This document shows positions 1 through 6,402 of a stretch of DNA of 6,643 nucleotides, piece by piece; the stretch's first letter is position 1; each line of letters opens with the position of its first letter. Under the pieces are notes generated by a model, which ran no database searches, was not told where the DNA came from, and worked only from the letters and a program-made list of their open reading frames with translations. The position numbers and the translations under genes are program-made. Origin of the DNA: CAADGU01 sp964581605 (GTDB lineage Bacteria > Chloroflexota > Anaerolineae > Promineifilales > Promineifilaceae); contig CAZOPF010000177.1 in assembly GCA_964581605.1 (NCBI GenBank), forward strand, positions 1-6,643, given 5' to 3'.

Positions 1-1124
1 ACGGCCGTGACCTCTATCCCTTGCGAACTGTGGCTGCCGGGGCTGTTGAGCGCCTGCAAATTGCGGGCGTTCACATCACTGGCGATGGTTGAGACATAAG
101 TTGGCGGCCCGGCCCAAATGTCAAAGCCGTTTTCTGATGCGCCGTCCAGGCCGGTGATGCTCAGGTTCACGTAGCGGTCGCCGGTAAGCGGGTCTATGAT
201 GATGCCGGGCGTTTCGGCCGTCAGGTCAATTTCAAAGTTGCCGGGGGAGCCAGCGTCGGCGGGTACAAAGACGGGTTGGTCGTAGCTTTGCGCCGCGCCG
301 GGCGACACCCAACGCAGGTCGGTGTCATGAGCGCCGTCATCACGGCCGCCACCTACCTGCCCGGTATAACGCGCTAAATCCTGGCGCACGATGGTCCCAT
401 CCGGGTTTTCATGCCAGTACCACAGTTCAAATAAGGTGCGGGTGTTGTAATTCTCATTGTAACTGGCGGGGACGCCACAAACGCCGTTGCCGGGTGGTGA
501 GCCAGCGCCCCTGTTTTCATCTACGCGATAGAACCAGTAGGGGTTGATGGGTTCCAATGTCAGTGTACCGTTTTCCACCAGGGTTAACTCGCCGGTATCT
601 ATGATGCAGTTATCGCGGCGGTCAGTGGCGCAGTTGCCGGTAGTGGTGGCAGTTAAACCGGCATCAATAGCCACATTGGTGCGAAAAATGGTGAGCGGTG
701 TGGCCGGGTTATCACGGTTCATGGAGTCAGGGTCAAATAGTTCTACACGCACGGTGTTGTGGGGGTAATCGGCGGGGATGCGGAGGCGGTATTGGTAGGT
801 GTAGGGGCCGGGGACCCAGGGACTGTTGAGGGGAGAAAAGGGATCACCGTAGCTGGTACAGATGTTTTGACCAAAAACGGAGAGGTTGTAATAGCTGACG
901 ATGCCGGCTCCTTTGCGAATGGATTGTGGGTCTTCGCTGTACCAGTTGGTGATGAGACCAGGAGGCTGGGAACTGCCGCCGTATGGCTCACGGGGCACGG
1001 CCGTACCCCCCTCCTCCACCACTTTTGCCACAGATGAACCGGTCAAGAAGGCGCGGGACACGGCCGTTGGCAGCAGCAGGCCCAACATCAGCACAATAAC
1101 TAAAGCCGGTAAACGATTGATCAT
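1..1124 (-). CDS. Secreted protein of unknown function, N-terminal part (C-terminus beyond left edge)
   Basis: The reading frame is open from an ATG at 1124 to the left edge, giving 374 complete codons and no stop, so the 3' end is missing. The start is well supported by the SD sequence GGGGAGGT six bases upstream. Residues 1-25 form a clear signal peptide: a basic N-terminus (MINR), then a hydrophobic core rich in Leu, Val and Ile, then a short polar end near AVSRA. The mature part is rich in Asn, Asp, Gly, Pro and Tyr, with beta-strand-like stretches such as YTYQYRLRIP and VRVELFDPDS (about 108-134), as expected for an extracellular beta-sandwich protein. Four cysteines (C89, C165, C173, C216) could form disulfides. 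I see no catalytic motif and do not recognise a family. It is probably exported and either surface-attached or released. It lies downstream of the propeller gene on the same strand, 173 bases away, and could be co-transcribed with it. Confidence 0.85.
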   Translation of the reverse strand, partial: MINRLPALVIVLMLGLLLPTAVSRAFLTGSSVAKVVEEGGTAVPREPYGGSSQPPGLITNWYSEDPQSIRKGAGIVSYYNLSVFGQNICTSYGDPFSPLNSPWVPGPYTYQYRLRIPADYPHNTVRVELFDPDSMNRDNPATPLTIFRTNVAIDAGLTATTTGNCATDRRDNCIIDTGELTLVENGTLTLEPINPYWFYRVDENRGAGSPPGNGVCGVPASYNENYNTRTLFELWYWHENPDGTIVRQDLARYTGQVGGGRDDGAHDTDLRWVSPGAAQSYDQPVFVPADAGSPGNFEIDLTAETPGIIIDPLTGDRYVNLSITGLDGASENGFDIWAGPPTYVSTIASDVNARNLQALNSPGSHSSQGIEVTA

Positions 1125-1130
1125 GATTTT

Positions 1131-1160
1131 ACCTCCCCGGCAACCAACTATAGGTTTGCC
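1131..1160 (-). promoter_or_regulatory. Strong SD sequence with an abutting hairpin in the 5' UTR of the secreted-protein gene
   Basis: Read on the minus strand, GGCAAACC and GGTTGCC flank a seven-base loop (1139-1160) and can pair with a one-base bulge. The hairpin ends directly against the SD sequence GGGGAGGT (1131-1138), which lies six bases before the ATG at 1124. The SD identifies the start. Whether the hairpin affects translation or mRNA stability is inference. A TATAGT inside the loop region could instead be a -10 element, but no matching -35 is visible. Confidence 0.45.
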
Positions 1161-1242
1161 GCACTAAATGACCTGACGGCCGTTAATAAACAATAATCAG
1201 CCTCACCAGCTACGCTTACCTGGACTAAGAGGGAGTATAAAC

Positions 1243-1262
1243 ACGGTGCGTTGATTCACCGT
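1243..1262 (-). terminator. Possible weak terminator hairpin after the propeller gene
   Basis: ACGGTG (1243-1248) and CACCGT (1257-1262) form a perfect six-base-pair stem with an eight-base loop, 35 bases beyond the stop codon of the propeller gene. On the minus strand only a short GTTTATACT follows, not a real U-tract, so termination would be weak and read-through into the next gene is plausible. The same stretch carries a direct repeat of 11 bases, CGTTGATTCAC then CGTTGATTAAC (1249-1270, one mismatch). It could therefore be a protein-binding site instead. Confidence 0.25.
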
Positions 1263-1297
1263 TGATTAACGATTGTTTTTCAGAAGATTCAATATCG

Positions 1298-2962
1298 CTA
1301 CCGCCGAATGATGGGCAGGTAAATAAACTGGTCAAGGGCAATGCCGTTGGGCAGGGTGAAACCGCTACCGCTGCCCGGCCACACCGTTGCCCCTGCACGC
1401 ACGTTGATACTCTGGCTTAGCTGGCTGCTGCCCTGGGTAACAGTGATGGCATAGATGCCCTGTTGGGTGCTGCCGCTGGTGATAATCTGGAAGTTTAAGT
1501 TGCCGCTGCCGTCACTGTTGACGTTGCCGAGTGTGACGCCATTGGCCTGCACAACGGCCGTGCCGTTCACCGCCCAGTTTGCCCCACTGAAAACAAAATA
1601 GCTGCCTGGCGCGCCAATGGTGTGGTTCACGCTGAGGGTTGGTGGGCCTACATAATCATGCAGGAAGATGTCTGCCTTGCCGTTGGTATCATTGGCGACC
1701 AGGTTGGACGCGCCGGAGGTGAAGGCAACGTAACGGCCGTTGGCCGCCATAGCCGCTTCCCGGCTGCCGCCATTAGCAATAACGCCAGTGGTGCTGATAC
1801 TGGCCAACAATAAAGTATCCGTGTTGCGGTCACGGATGAGCAGTTTGCGTAAATCTGGGCTGGTGCCAGGGCTGAGTGAGGTGGCGAAGGAATCAAAGGC
1901 GACGTAACGGCCGTCGCCAGAGATAGCGGGGTCTTCAGACCAGTTGTTGCCCTGCGTGCCATCGGTGGCAATGCTGATGATCCGGGTACGGGCAGTGTCG
2001 GTATTACGCAAAAAAACATCGGCGTAACCGTTGGCATCACCAGACACCAAATTGGTTGCCAGGGAGACAAAAACGATGTGCTGACCACTGGTGGAAATGT
2101 CCGGCAGCCAGCTTGTGCCGTTGGCTTCGCCGCCACCGTCGGTGAGGCTGACACGGCTGGTTGTGCCGGTGGCGGTGTCGCGCAGGAAGATGTCGGCGGT
2201 GAAGTTGCCGTCACCAGCTACCAGATTGCCGGCATCGGAAGTGAAAACGATACGTTGCCCATCACCATTGATGGCCGGATTGCGGCTGTAATCGTTGGCC
2301 TGGGCCTCGTTGCTGTCTACACTGATTCGCTCCATGAGTAAACCATACCGGTCCCAACGGAAGATGTCTTCGGCCTGGTTGGTATCGCCGCCTACCAGGT
2401 TGCTGGCAGTGGAAGAAAAAACGACGTAACGGCCGTCGCCAGAAATATCGGGGTCACGGCTGTCGCCATTGCCGGAACCATTAAGAACCACGCTCATCAA
2501 CGTCGTTTCCCCGGTCTGGCGGTCATGGGCAAAGACATCGGCCCGGCCGTTGGTATCCCCACTGACCAGGTTGGAAGCGTGGGAGTAAAAGGCAACAATA
2601 CGGCCGTCATCTGAAATAACCGGGGAAAAACTGTTGCTATTGCCCTGCTCGCCGCCGGTGCGAATGCTGATACGCTGCGTGGTGTTGGTGTCGCGGTCAT
2701 AGACAAAGATGTCGCGCACGCCGTTGGTGTCGCCGCTGACCAGATTGTTGGCGTCGGAACTGAAGGCGACATAACGGCCGTCGGCGGAGACCGCCGGGCG
2801 GGAACTATCGGCATTGCTCTGGCCGCCACCACTGCTGACGCTGGCGCGCACGGTGGGGCCATGCGCTTCGACGACATCTGGCGTAGCGTTGGCAGCCTTG
2901 CCTTGCACTAAAACCAGCAACAACAAGCAAACCAAGATAACGAATAAAGTTGAAATGCGCAT
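1298..2962 (-). CDS. Secreted seven-bladed PD40/TolB-like beta-propeller protein with Ig-like domain
   Basis: This 554-residue protein starts at the ATG at 2962. Residues 1-26 are a signal peptide (MRIS followed by a Val/Leu-rich core, with likely cleavage near KAANA). Residues about 38-437 contain seven repeats of 57-58 residues. Each has the PD40 (WD40-like, TolB propeller) signature DGRYVAF or a variant, starting at 61, 119, 176, 234, 292, 350 and 408. Each blade continues with SNLVSGDTNG, then aDIF and a D.R turn. The DxNGxxD pattern resembles calcium-binding loops, but metal binding is inference. Residues about 440-522 look like an Ig-like/IPT-type domain (GAPGSYFVFSG, then VNSDGSGNLNF). 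The protein ends in YLPIIRR. It probably acts outside the cytoplasmic membrane in binding or adhesion; no catalytic residues are visible. An in-frame GTG at 3118 would add 52 basic residues before the signal peptide and is rejected. Confidence 0.88.
   Translation of the reverse strand: MRISTLFVILVCLLLLVLVQGKAANATPDVVEAHGPTVRASVSSGGGQSNADSSRPAVSADGRYVAFSSDANNLVSGDTNGVRDIFVYDRDTNTTQRISIRTGGEQGNSNSFSPVISDDGRIVAFYSHASNLVSGDTNGRADVFAHDRQTGETTLMSVVLNGSGNGDSRDPDISGDGRYVVFSSTASNLVGGDTNQAEDIFRWDRYGLLMERISVDSNEAQANDYSRNPAINGDGQRIVFTSDAGNLVAGDGNFTADIFLRDTATGTTSRVSLTDGGGEANGTSWLPDISTSGQHIVFVSLATNLVSGDANGYADVFLRNTDTARTRIISIATDGTQGNNWSEDPAISGDGRYVAFDSFATSLSPGTSPDLRKLLIRDRNTDTLLLASISTTGVIANGGSREAAMAANGRYVAFTSGASNLVANDTNGKADIFLHDYVGPPTLSVNHTIGAPGSYFVFSGANWAVNGTAVVQANGVTLGNVNSDGSGNLNFQIITSGSTQQGIYAITVTQGSSQLSQSINVRAGATVWPGSGSGFTLPNGIALDQFIYLPIIRR
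1652..2851 (-). repeat. Seven tandem propeller-blade repeats, about 174 bp period
   Basis: The blades of the propeller gene are visible as a DNA-level tandem repeat. The codons for DGRYVAF recur every 171-174 bases. Blades 1, 2, 3, 6 and 7 each carry ACGGCCGT, at 2774, 2600, 2429, 1907 and 1733. The intervals are 174, 171, 522 (three periods) and 174. Blades 4 (DGQRIVF) and 5 (SGQHIVF) lack the octamer. This indicates intragenic duplication followed by divergence. Confidence 0.85.
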
Positions 2963-2977
2963 GTGATCTTCTTCCTC
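2960..2977 (-). promoter_or_regulatory. SD sequence that sets the propeller gene start
   Basis: On the minus strand GAGGAAG (2971-2977) lies eight bases before the ATG at 2962, which opens directly into the signal peptide. No comparable SD sequence precedes the upstream in-frame GTG at 3118. Confidence 0.7.
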
Positions 2978-2994
2978 AAGTTGAACTTGCCTGC

Positions 2995-3003
2995 ATTGTA
3001 CCA
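2995..3003 (-). promoter_or_regulatory. Candidate extended -10 promoter for the propeller gene
   Basis: On the minus strand TGGTACAAT combines a TACAAT -10 (one mismatch to TATAAT) with the TGn extension. It would place the transcript start about 26 bases before the ATG at 2962. No convincing -35 is seen at 16-18 bases. The call is based on sequence only. Confidence 0.35.
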
Positions 3004-3095
3004 TCCTCTGCCTGTGTTTACTGCGTGGTTGTAATACAATAACGCCACGTCTGCGGGGCTTGTTCCCTCTCCAAACACCGATCTTTGCTTTATTC

Positions 3096-3124
3096 TTGCC
3101 AGCCATTTCAATTCTCACTACAAT
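3096..3124 (+). promoter_or_regulatory. Sigma70-type promoter for the phosphotransferase-like gene
   Basis: TTGCCA (3096-3101) and TACAAT (3119-3124) are separated by exactly 17 bases, close to the TTGACA-17-TATAAT consensus for housekeeping sigma factors. Transcription would begin near 3131. That leaves the ATG at 3134 almost leaderless and the ATG at 3149 with a leader of about 18 bases containing an SD sequence. The promoter faces away from the minus-strand promoter near 2995, so the two genes are divergently transcribed. Confidence 0.6.
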
Positions 3125-3136
3125 CGCCGGGCGATG

Positions 3137-3151
3137 AAGGAATCACGAATG
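3137..3151 (+). promoter_or_regulatory. SD sequence and ATG that decide the phosphotransferase-like start
   Basis: AAGGA (3137-3141) stands seven bases before the ATG at 3149, which is ideal spacing. The in-frame ATG at 3134, five codons earlier, is preceded by CGCCGGGCG with no usable SD, and it lies only about three bases after the predicted transcript start. Confidence 0.6.
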
Positions 3152-4357
3152 GTAGCAAGCCAATTGCAGAAACGGGACCCGCTGGCGTGGTCGGTTTTGC
3201 TGCGGGAGCAGACGGCGGCGGATGTGGTGGTCACGGCCGTGTCCAGCAAACCACTGCGCTTTCCGTCGCGTCACGGCCGTGTCACCCGTTACCTGTTGGC
3301 GTTGGAAAATCATTCCGACCCCATTACCGTCATTGGCAAACGCACCACCCCACTGGAAGTGCAGTTTTACCAGCATCTCGCCCCCAAACTACCACGCCTG
3401 ATCCCACCCTGCTACTTCATCCACCCACCAGACGACACCGAAATTGGTTGGCTGGTGCTGGCCGATGTACCCAACGATTTGCCGCCGGAGCGGTGGGGGC
3501 TGGAAGATGTGGAAACCATCATCACCCGGCTGGCCGATTTACATGCGGCGTTTTGGGATCAAGAGTCCCCATTGGAAGCGGCGGGGATGCCCCACTTTTT
3601 GGGTGGTGATGTGTATTCCTGGGAGGAATTACGCCAGGAACAGGCGATTTATTTTGACCAGGGGCCGGCGGCCATGCTCTCTGATCATGCGCTGCACCAC
3701 GCCGGGCAACTGGCGCCGCTGCTGCTCAAAGCGGCCAACGGGGTAGCCGTGATGCGGGCGTTGGGTGGCTGGCCCGGCATTTTGGGCGAAAGCCATCTGG
3801 CGGCCGCCGCCGATTTGCTGGATGACCCCGCGCCGATGCTGGAACCGCTGCGCCAATTACCACCTACGCTACTGCATGGCGCGCCCCACTCTTACCACTG
3901 GCAGTTGTCGCTGTTTGATGATGTCTATTTGCTGGACTGGCAAAAGGCGGCCATTGGGCCGGGGATTTGTGATCTGGTCAATTTCCTGGAGCAGTTTGAA
4001 CTGCTCTATGCGGATGGGGATCGCTGCAATATGGGGGTACGGCCGTTCTGGCCGTTGTCTGAAGAGACGATGGTAGACAGCTACTTGATTGGGATGCGGG
4101 CGCGGTTGGGGCCAACGTTCCAGGGGCGGGCGGTGCGGCAGGCGATTTCGGCGGCACGCTGCCTGTATGTGCTGGTGAACTGGTTTGCTTTGTTTGCGGA
4201 ATGGTTTGCCGAAATGCCCAATCCGTATGTCTGGCAAAAAATTAACACGCTGCCGGAAAATGAACTGATGGGCAGCGCCCACGAACCGATTGCCCGAATA
4301 CGACCGTATTTGCAGGGGGTGTACGGCCGTTTTCTCCAAGCCTACCACTCGTTATAG
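3149..4357 (+). CDS. APH-like phosphotransferase fold protein with degenerate catalytic motif (possible pseudokinase)
   Basis: With the start at 3149 the protein has 402 residues; starting at the ATG at 3134 adds five. It resembles the aminoglycoside phosphotransferase / choline kinase-like superfamily of cytoplasmic small-molecule kinases. VIGKRTTPLEVQFYQHL fits the N-lobe, with K64 as the likely ATP-phosphate lysine and E70 in the following helix. WLVLADV (about 101-107) fits the hinge region. LLHGAPHSYHW (241-251) aligns with the catalytic loop, where active members read HGDxxxxN. Here the Asp is Ala245 and the Asn position is His250. The metal-binding Asp of the DFG-equivalent is kept in LLDWQ (D263), followed by GICDLVNF. 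The C-terminal part is helical. Without the catalytic Asp it may be inactive, or it may use another residue such as H247. The substrate is unknown, and this should not be read as a resistance gene. It has its own promoter and stands alone on the plus strand. Confidence 0.8.
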   Translation: MVASQLQKRDPLAWSVLLREQTAADVVVTAVSSKPLRFPSRHGRVTRYLLALENHSDPITVIGKRTTPLEVQFYQHLAPKLPRLIPPCYFIHPPDDTEIGWLVLADVPNDLPPERWGLEDVETIITRLADLHAAFWDQESPLEAAGMPHFLGGDVYSWEELRQEQAIYFDQGPAAMLSDHALHHAGQLAPLLLKAANGVAVMRALGGWPGILGESHLAAAADLLDDPAPMLEPLRQLPPTLLHGAPHSYHWQLSLFDDVYLLDWQKAAIGPGICDLVNFLEQFELLYADGDRCNMGVRPFWPLSEETMVDSYLIGMRARLGPTFQGRAVRQAISAARCLYVLVNWFALFAEWFAEMPNPYVWQKINTLPENELMGSAHEPIARIRPYLQGVYGRFLQAYHSL

Positions 4358-4360
4358 TCC

Positions 4361-4393
4361 ATGAAATCCCGTCATCACGTGGTGGAATTTCAT
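4361..4393. terminator. Hairpin between convergent genes, likely terminator
   Basis: ATGAAATCCC (4361-4370) pairs with GGAATTTCAT (4384-4393) with one mismatch, around a loop that holds the palindrome CACGTG (4376-4381). It starts three bases after the stop of the plus-strand gene and overlaps the stop codon of the minus-strand TPR gene. On the plus strand the T-rich CGTTTCTT follows, a weak U-tract, so it more likely terminates the phosphotransferase-like transcript. No T-tract follows on the minus strand. Confidence 0.45.
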
Positions 4394-6402
4394 CGTTTCT
4401 TGCGCTGCCGCCCCATAAGCTTTTGCAAACCTGCCAGGAATTGCCCCGGCCCCTCAATTCGCAACCGCCACTGCATCAGTTCATCATCATCCTCGTCTAT
4501 GCTCTGCCACATTTCCAACCAGCCACGGGCGGCTTCTGGCTGCTCATTCGCCAGGGCCATGTCCATTTGCACACGCGCCAATGCCTTGAATTCGGTGATA
4601 TGTAGTTTTGATAGCCGCATCAAAGGAGCAACGAGTTCTTTTGCTTCCTCCACCCTTTTTTCCTGGACCAGCAGCCGGGCCAGGGCCACGCGGGCGAAAA
4701 GATAATCGGGGAAGCGGGCATGGGTTTCCTCTACTAATGCACGCGCTTCTTCCCTCCGACCTTGCCGTTCATAGGCAACTGCTAACTGGTTGTAGGCGCT
4801 GTAAAATTCAGGTGCTTCAGCGATCATCTCATGCAAAATCTTTTCTGCTTGGGCCGGTTTATTCGCCATGAGCAGATCGTAGGTTATCTCATATTTATCT
4901 AAAATCTCTTCTGGTACGCCGGGCACCGGTTCTGGCTCAAAAGAAATGTCAAATCCGAGCATGAACAGTTCGGTTTGCTTTCCCTTGATCCACATAGGCA
5001 CATTTTTGTCTTCCGGTAAGAGGGAGGGGCATTTTTTGGCAACAGCCTGAATCGCTTCCAGGCGGATGGCGTCACTACCGTACCGGCTCTGGGCAAAATC
5101 ATACAAGATGGACAGGAGTTCGGGCGTTTCTACAATACGAATGAAGTTCAAGACAAACTGGCGGGCATGATGGTCGCCGCGTTCCAGAATGTGGGGGAAG
5201 AGGGCGGGCAGGTACGGCCGTTCGGCCAGCAACGTTTTCATCGCTCGTTCCACACCTCTCTCGTTCATGCGCCGGATATTGCCTAAATGTTTTTCCAGCA
5301 AGTCATGGAAATCCTGGGGAAACCAGTAAGAAAACGGCCAATACCAGGGAACGTTCCGCTCTTCTACCGGCAACCGTTTTTCGGCCAGACTGTCCTGGGC
5401 CATCTCGAAGCCGGGGAACTCTTTGGCTGCCTGCTGCCACAATTGCCACGCCCTCTTTTCATGTCCCAGACGATAGGAAGCTACGGCCGCCAGATGCAAG
5501 AGTAGAGGATTTTTATCCAGCTTCCTGGTTTTGGCGCGTTCATAAGCTTTCCACACATTGTGGTCATCACCCAGGAAAGAAAACGCTTCTGCCTGTTTCA
5601 ACTCAAAATCCGGTTTATCATCTGTAACTGCCTGCAATTGGGAAGCATATACCTGGGCTTGCTCAAATTGGGCTGTTAAAAAACAGAAGCGCACCAGATT
5701 GCTCAACGCATGAAAATTACCTGGCTCCTGAGCAATCACTTGTTGCGCCGTGGTAATGGCTGTTTCCACATCCCCCACCATGAATTGTGACAGGCTGAGA
5801 TTGTTGAGAATGGGGAGCATGGTAGGGATTTTGTCCAGCAACTGCTCGGAGACCTGGATAGCTTCGGCAGAACGTCCGGATTCCGTCAGGAACCGAACGC
5901 GGTCATGCATTACCCGGAGTTCAAATTTTTCTTCACGGGTGAATGGTTGGTCACCCATGGTCTCCTCAATTTCATTCCACAAGAGGGGTTCAACCAATTC
6001 CACCATCTTCTTACTCTGCTCAACATAGGCATAATGGGGATACTGCGTAATGAGATCGCTGGCATGCTGCCAGGCCAGGGCTGAATATCCCAGCTTAACG
6101 TGGGCAAGAACTAAGTTATTCAGCGTATCAGCCCGGTCTTCACCACGTTCCAGTAGAAGCAGTTGTTCGGAACAGAAGGCAATGGTACGCCAATCCTCTG
6201 TTTCTTGACTTACTTCAAGCAAGGCGTACAGCACCGGCAGGCTGCGCGGTTGCTGGTGTTGCAACTTTAATAACTGTTGCCGGGCGGCGGCGACATCACC
6301 ATTTTCATACAGTTCCATCGCCGCACCAACTTCACGCGCCAGTTTGGGCAACGGCCGTTTGCCAATCGGTTTGCTATTTCTTCTTTTACGGGTTTTTGCC
6401 AT
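4390..6402 (-). CDS. TPR-repeat protein (670 aa)
   Basis: The protein has no signal peptide or membrane segment, so it is probably cytoplasmic. The N-terminus is strongly basic (KTRKRRNSKPIGKRPLPK, residues 3-20), as is the C-terminal GRQRKKR, which could contact nucleic acid or an acidic partner. Between them are helical tetratricopeptide-like repeats: about 24-54, 92-121, 162-261 (several) and 300-331, then again about 506-633. LYENGDVAAARQQLLKL and AYERQGRREEARALVEE are typical. The middle (about 360-480) lacks clear TPRs. It has an aromatic PWYWPFSYWFP stretch (352-362) and then HEAT-like helices. TPR arrays are protein-interaction scaffolds; no enzyme motif is seen. The ATG at 6402 has no good SD sequence, and an in-frame stop lies 33 bases upstream of it. 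The start overlaps the zinc-ribbon gene by 17 bases, pointing to translational coupling. The partner is unknown. Confidence 0.88.
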   Translation of the reverse strand: MAKTRKRRNSKPIGKRPLPKLAREVGAAMELYENGDVAAARQQLLKLQHQQPRSLPVLYALLEVSQETEDWRTIAFCSEQLLLLERGEDRADTLNNLVLAHVKLGYSALAWQHASDLITQYPHYAYVEQSKKMVELVEPLLWNEIEETMGDQPFTREEKFELRVMHDRVRFLTESGRSAEAIQVSEQLLDKIPTMLPILNNLSLSQFMVGDVETAITTAQQVIAQEPGNFHALSNLVRFCFLTAQFEQAQVYASQLQAVTDDKPDFELKQAEAFSFLGDDHNVWKAYERAKTRKLDKNPLLLHLAAVASYRLGHEKRAWQLWQQAAKEFPGFEMAQDSLAEKRLPVEERNVPWYWPFSYWFPQDFHDLLEKHLGNIRRMNERGVERAMKTLLAERPYLPALFPHILERGDHHARQFVLNFIRIVETPELLSILYDFAQSRYGSDAIRLEAIQAVAKKCPSLLPEDKNVPMWIKGKQTELFMLGFDISFEPEPVPGVPEEILDKYEITYDLLMANKPAQAEKILHEMIAEAPEFYSAYNQLAVAYERQGRREEARALVEETHARFPDYLFARVALARLLVQEKRVEEAKELVAPLMRLSKLHITEFKALARVQMDMALANEQPEAARGWLEMWQSIDEDDDELMQWRLRIEGPGQFLAGLQKLMGRQRKKR

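Larger units (their letters stand above)
1..6358. repeat. Dispersed iterated palindrome ACGGCCGT, 16 exact copies
   Basis: Exact copies begin at 1, 997, 1060, 1176, 1554, 1733, 1907, 2429, 2600, 2774, 3233, 3273, 4039, 4323, 5214 and 6351. One-mismatch copies include TCGGCCGT at 214, ACGGCCGC at 342 and 5483, and CCGGCCGT at 2543. Flanking bases are not conserved, so the unit is the octamer itself. Within genes it is read as ACG-GCC-GTn (Thr-Ala-Val) 5 times, as nAC-GGC-CGT (x-Gly-Arg) 7 times and as nnA-CGG-CCG (x-Arg-Pro) 3 times. The copy at 1176 is intergenic. About 0.1-0.2 copies are expected in a random sequence of this length and composition. The role is unknown; it resembles HIP1 of cyanobacteria in behaviour. 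Confidence 0.9.

Noticed and set aside
743..1167. Several open frames of 80-92 codons on both strands
   Set aside because: They overlap the N-terminal part of the secreted-protein gene, which has a strong SD sequence and signal peptide. None of them has a recognisable feature.
1648..2214. Open frame of 188 codons on the minus strand
   Set aside because: It lies inside the propeller gene in another frame. Its composition (very high Pro, Ser, Ala, Thr) is that of a frame-shifted shadow, and its regularity comes from the 174-bp repeats.
1652..2851. Regular repeats as a CRISPR-like array
   Set aside because: The 174-bp units are coding, maintain frame and encode a known propeller motif. There are no short identical repeats with unique spacers.
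2963..3118. N-terminal extension of the propeller protein from the GTG at 3118
   Set aside because: It would bury the signal peptide behind 52 mostly basic residues and lacks an SD sequence. The inner ATG at 2962 has both an SD sequence and a signal peptide.
3869..4348. Open frame of 159 codons on the minus strand, antisense to the phosphotransferase-like gene
   Set aside because: It is rich in Arg, Gln, His and Pro with no domain, and is fully covered by a well-supported gene on the other strand.
3149..4357. Aminoglycoside resistance gene
   Set aside because: Only the fold-level pattern matches. The catalytic Asp is replaced, the protein is longer than typical resistance enzymes, and there is no resistance or mobile context.
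1..6358. ACGGCCGT as a by-product of the Gly-Arg propeller motif
   Set aside because: Eleven of sixteen copies lie outside the blades, in three codon frames and one intergenic site.
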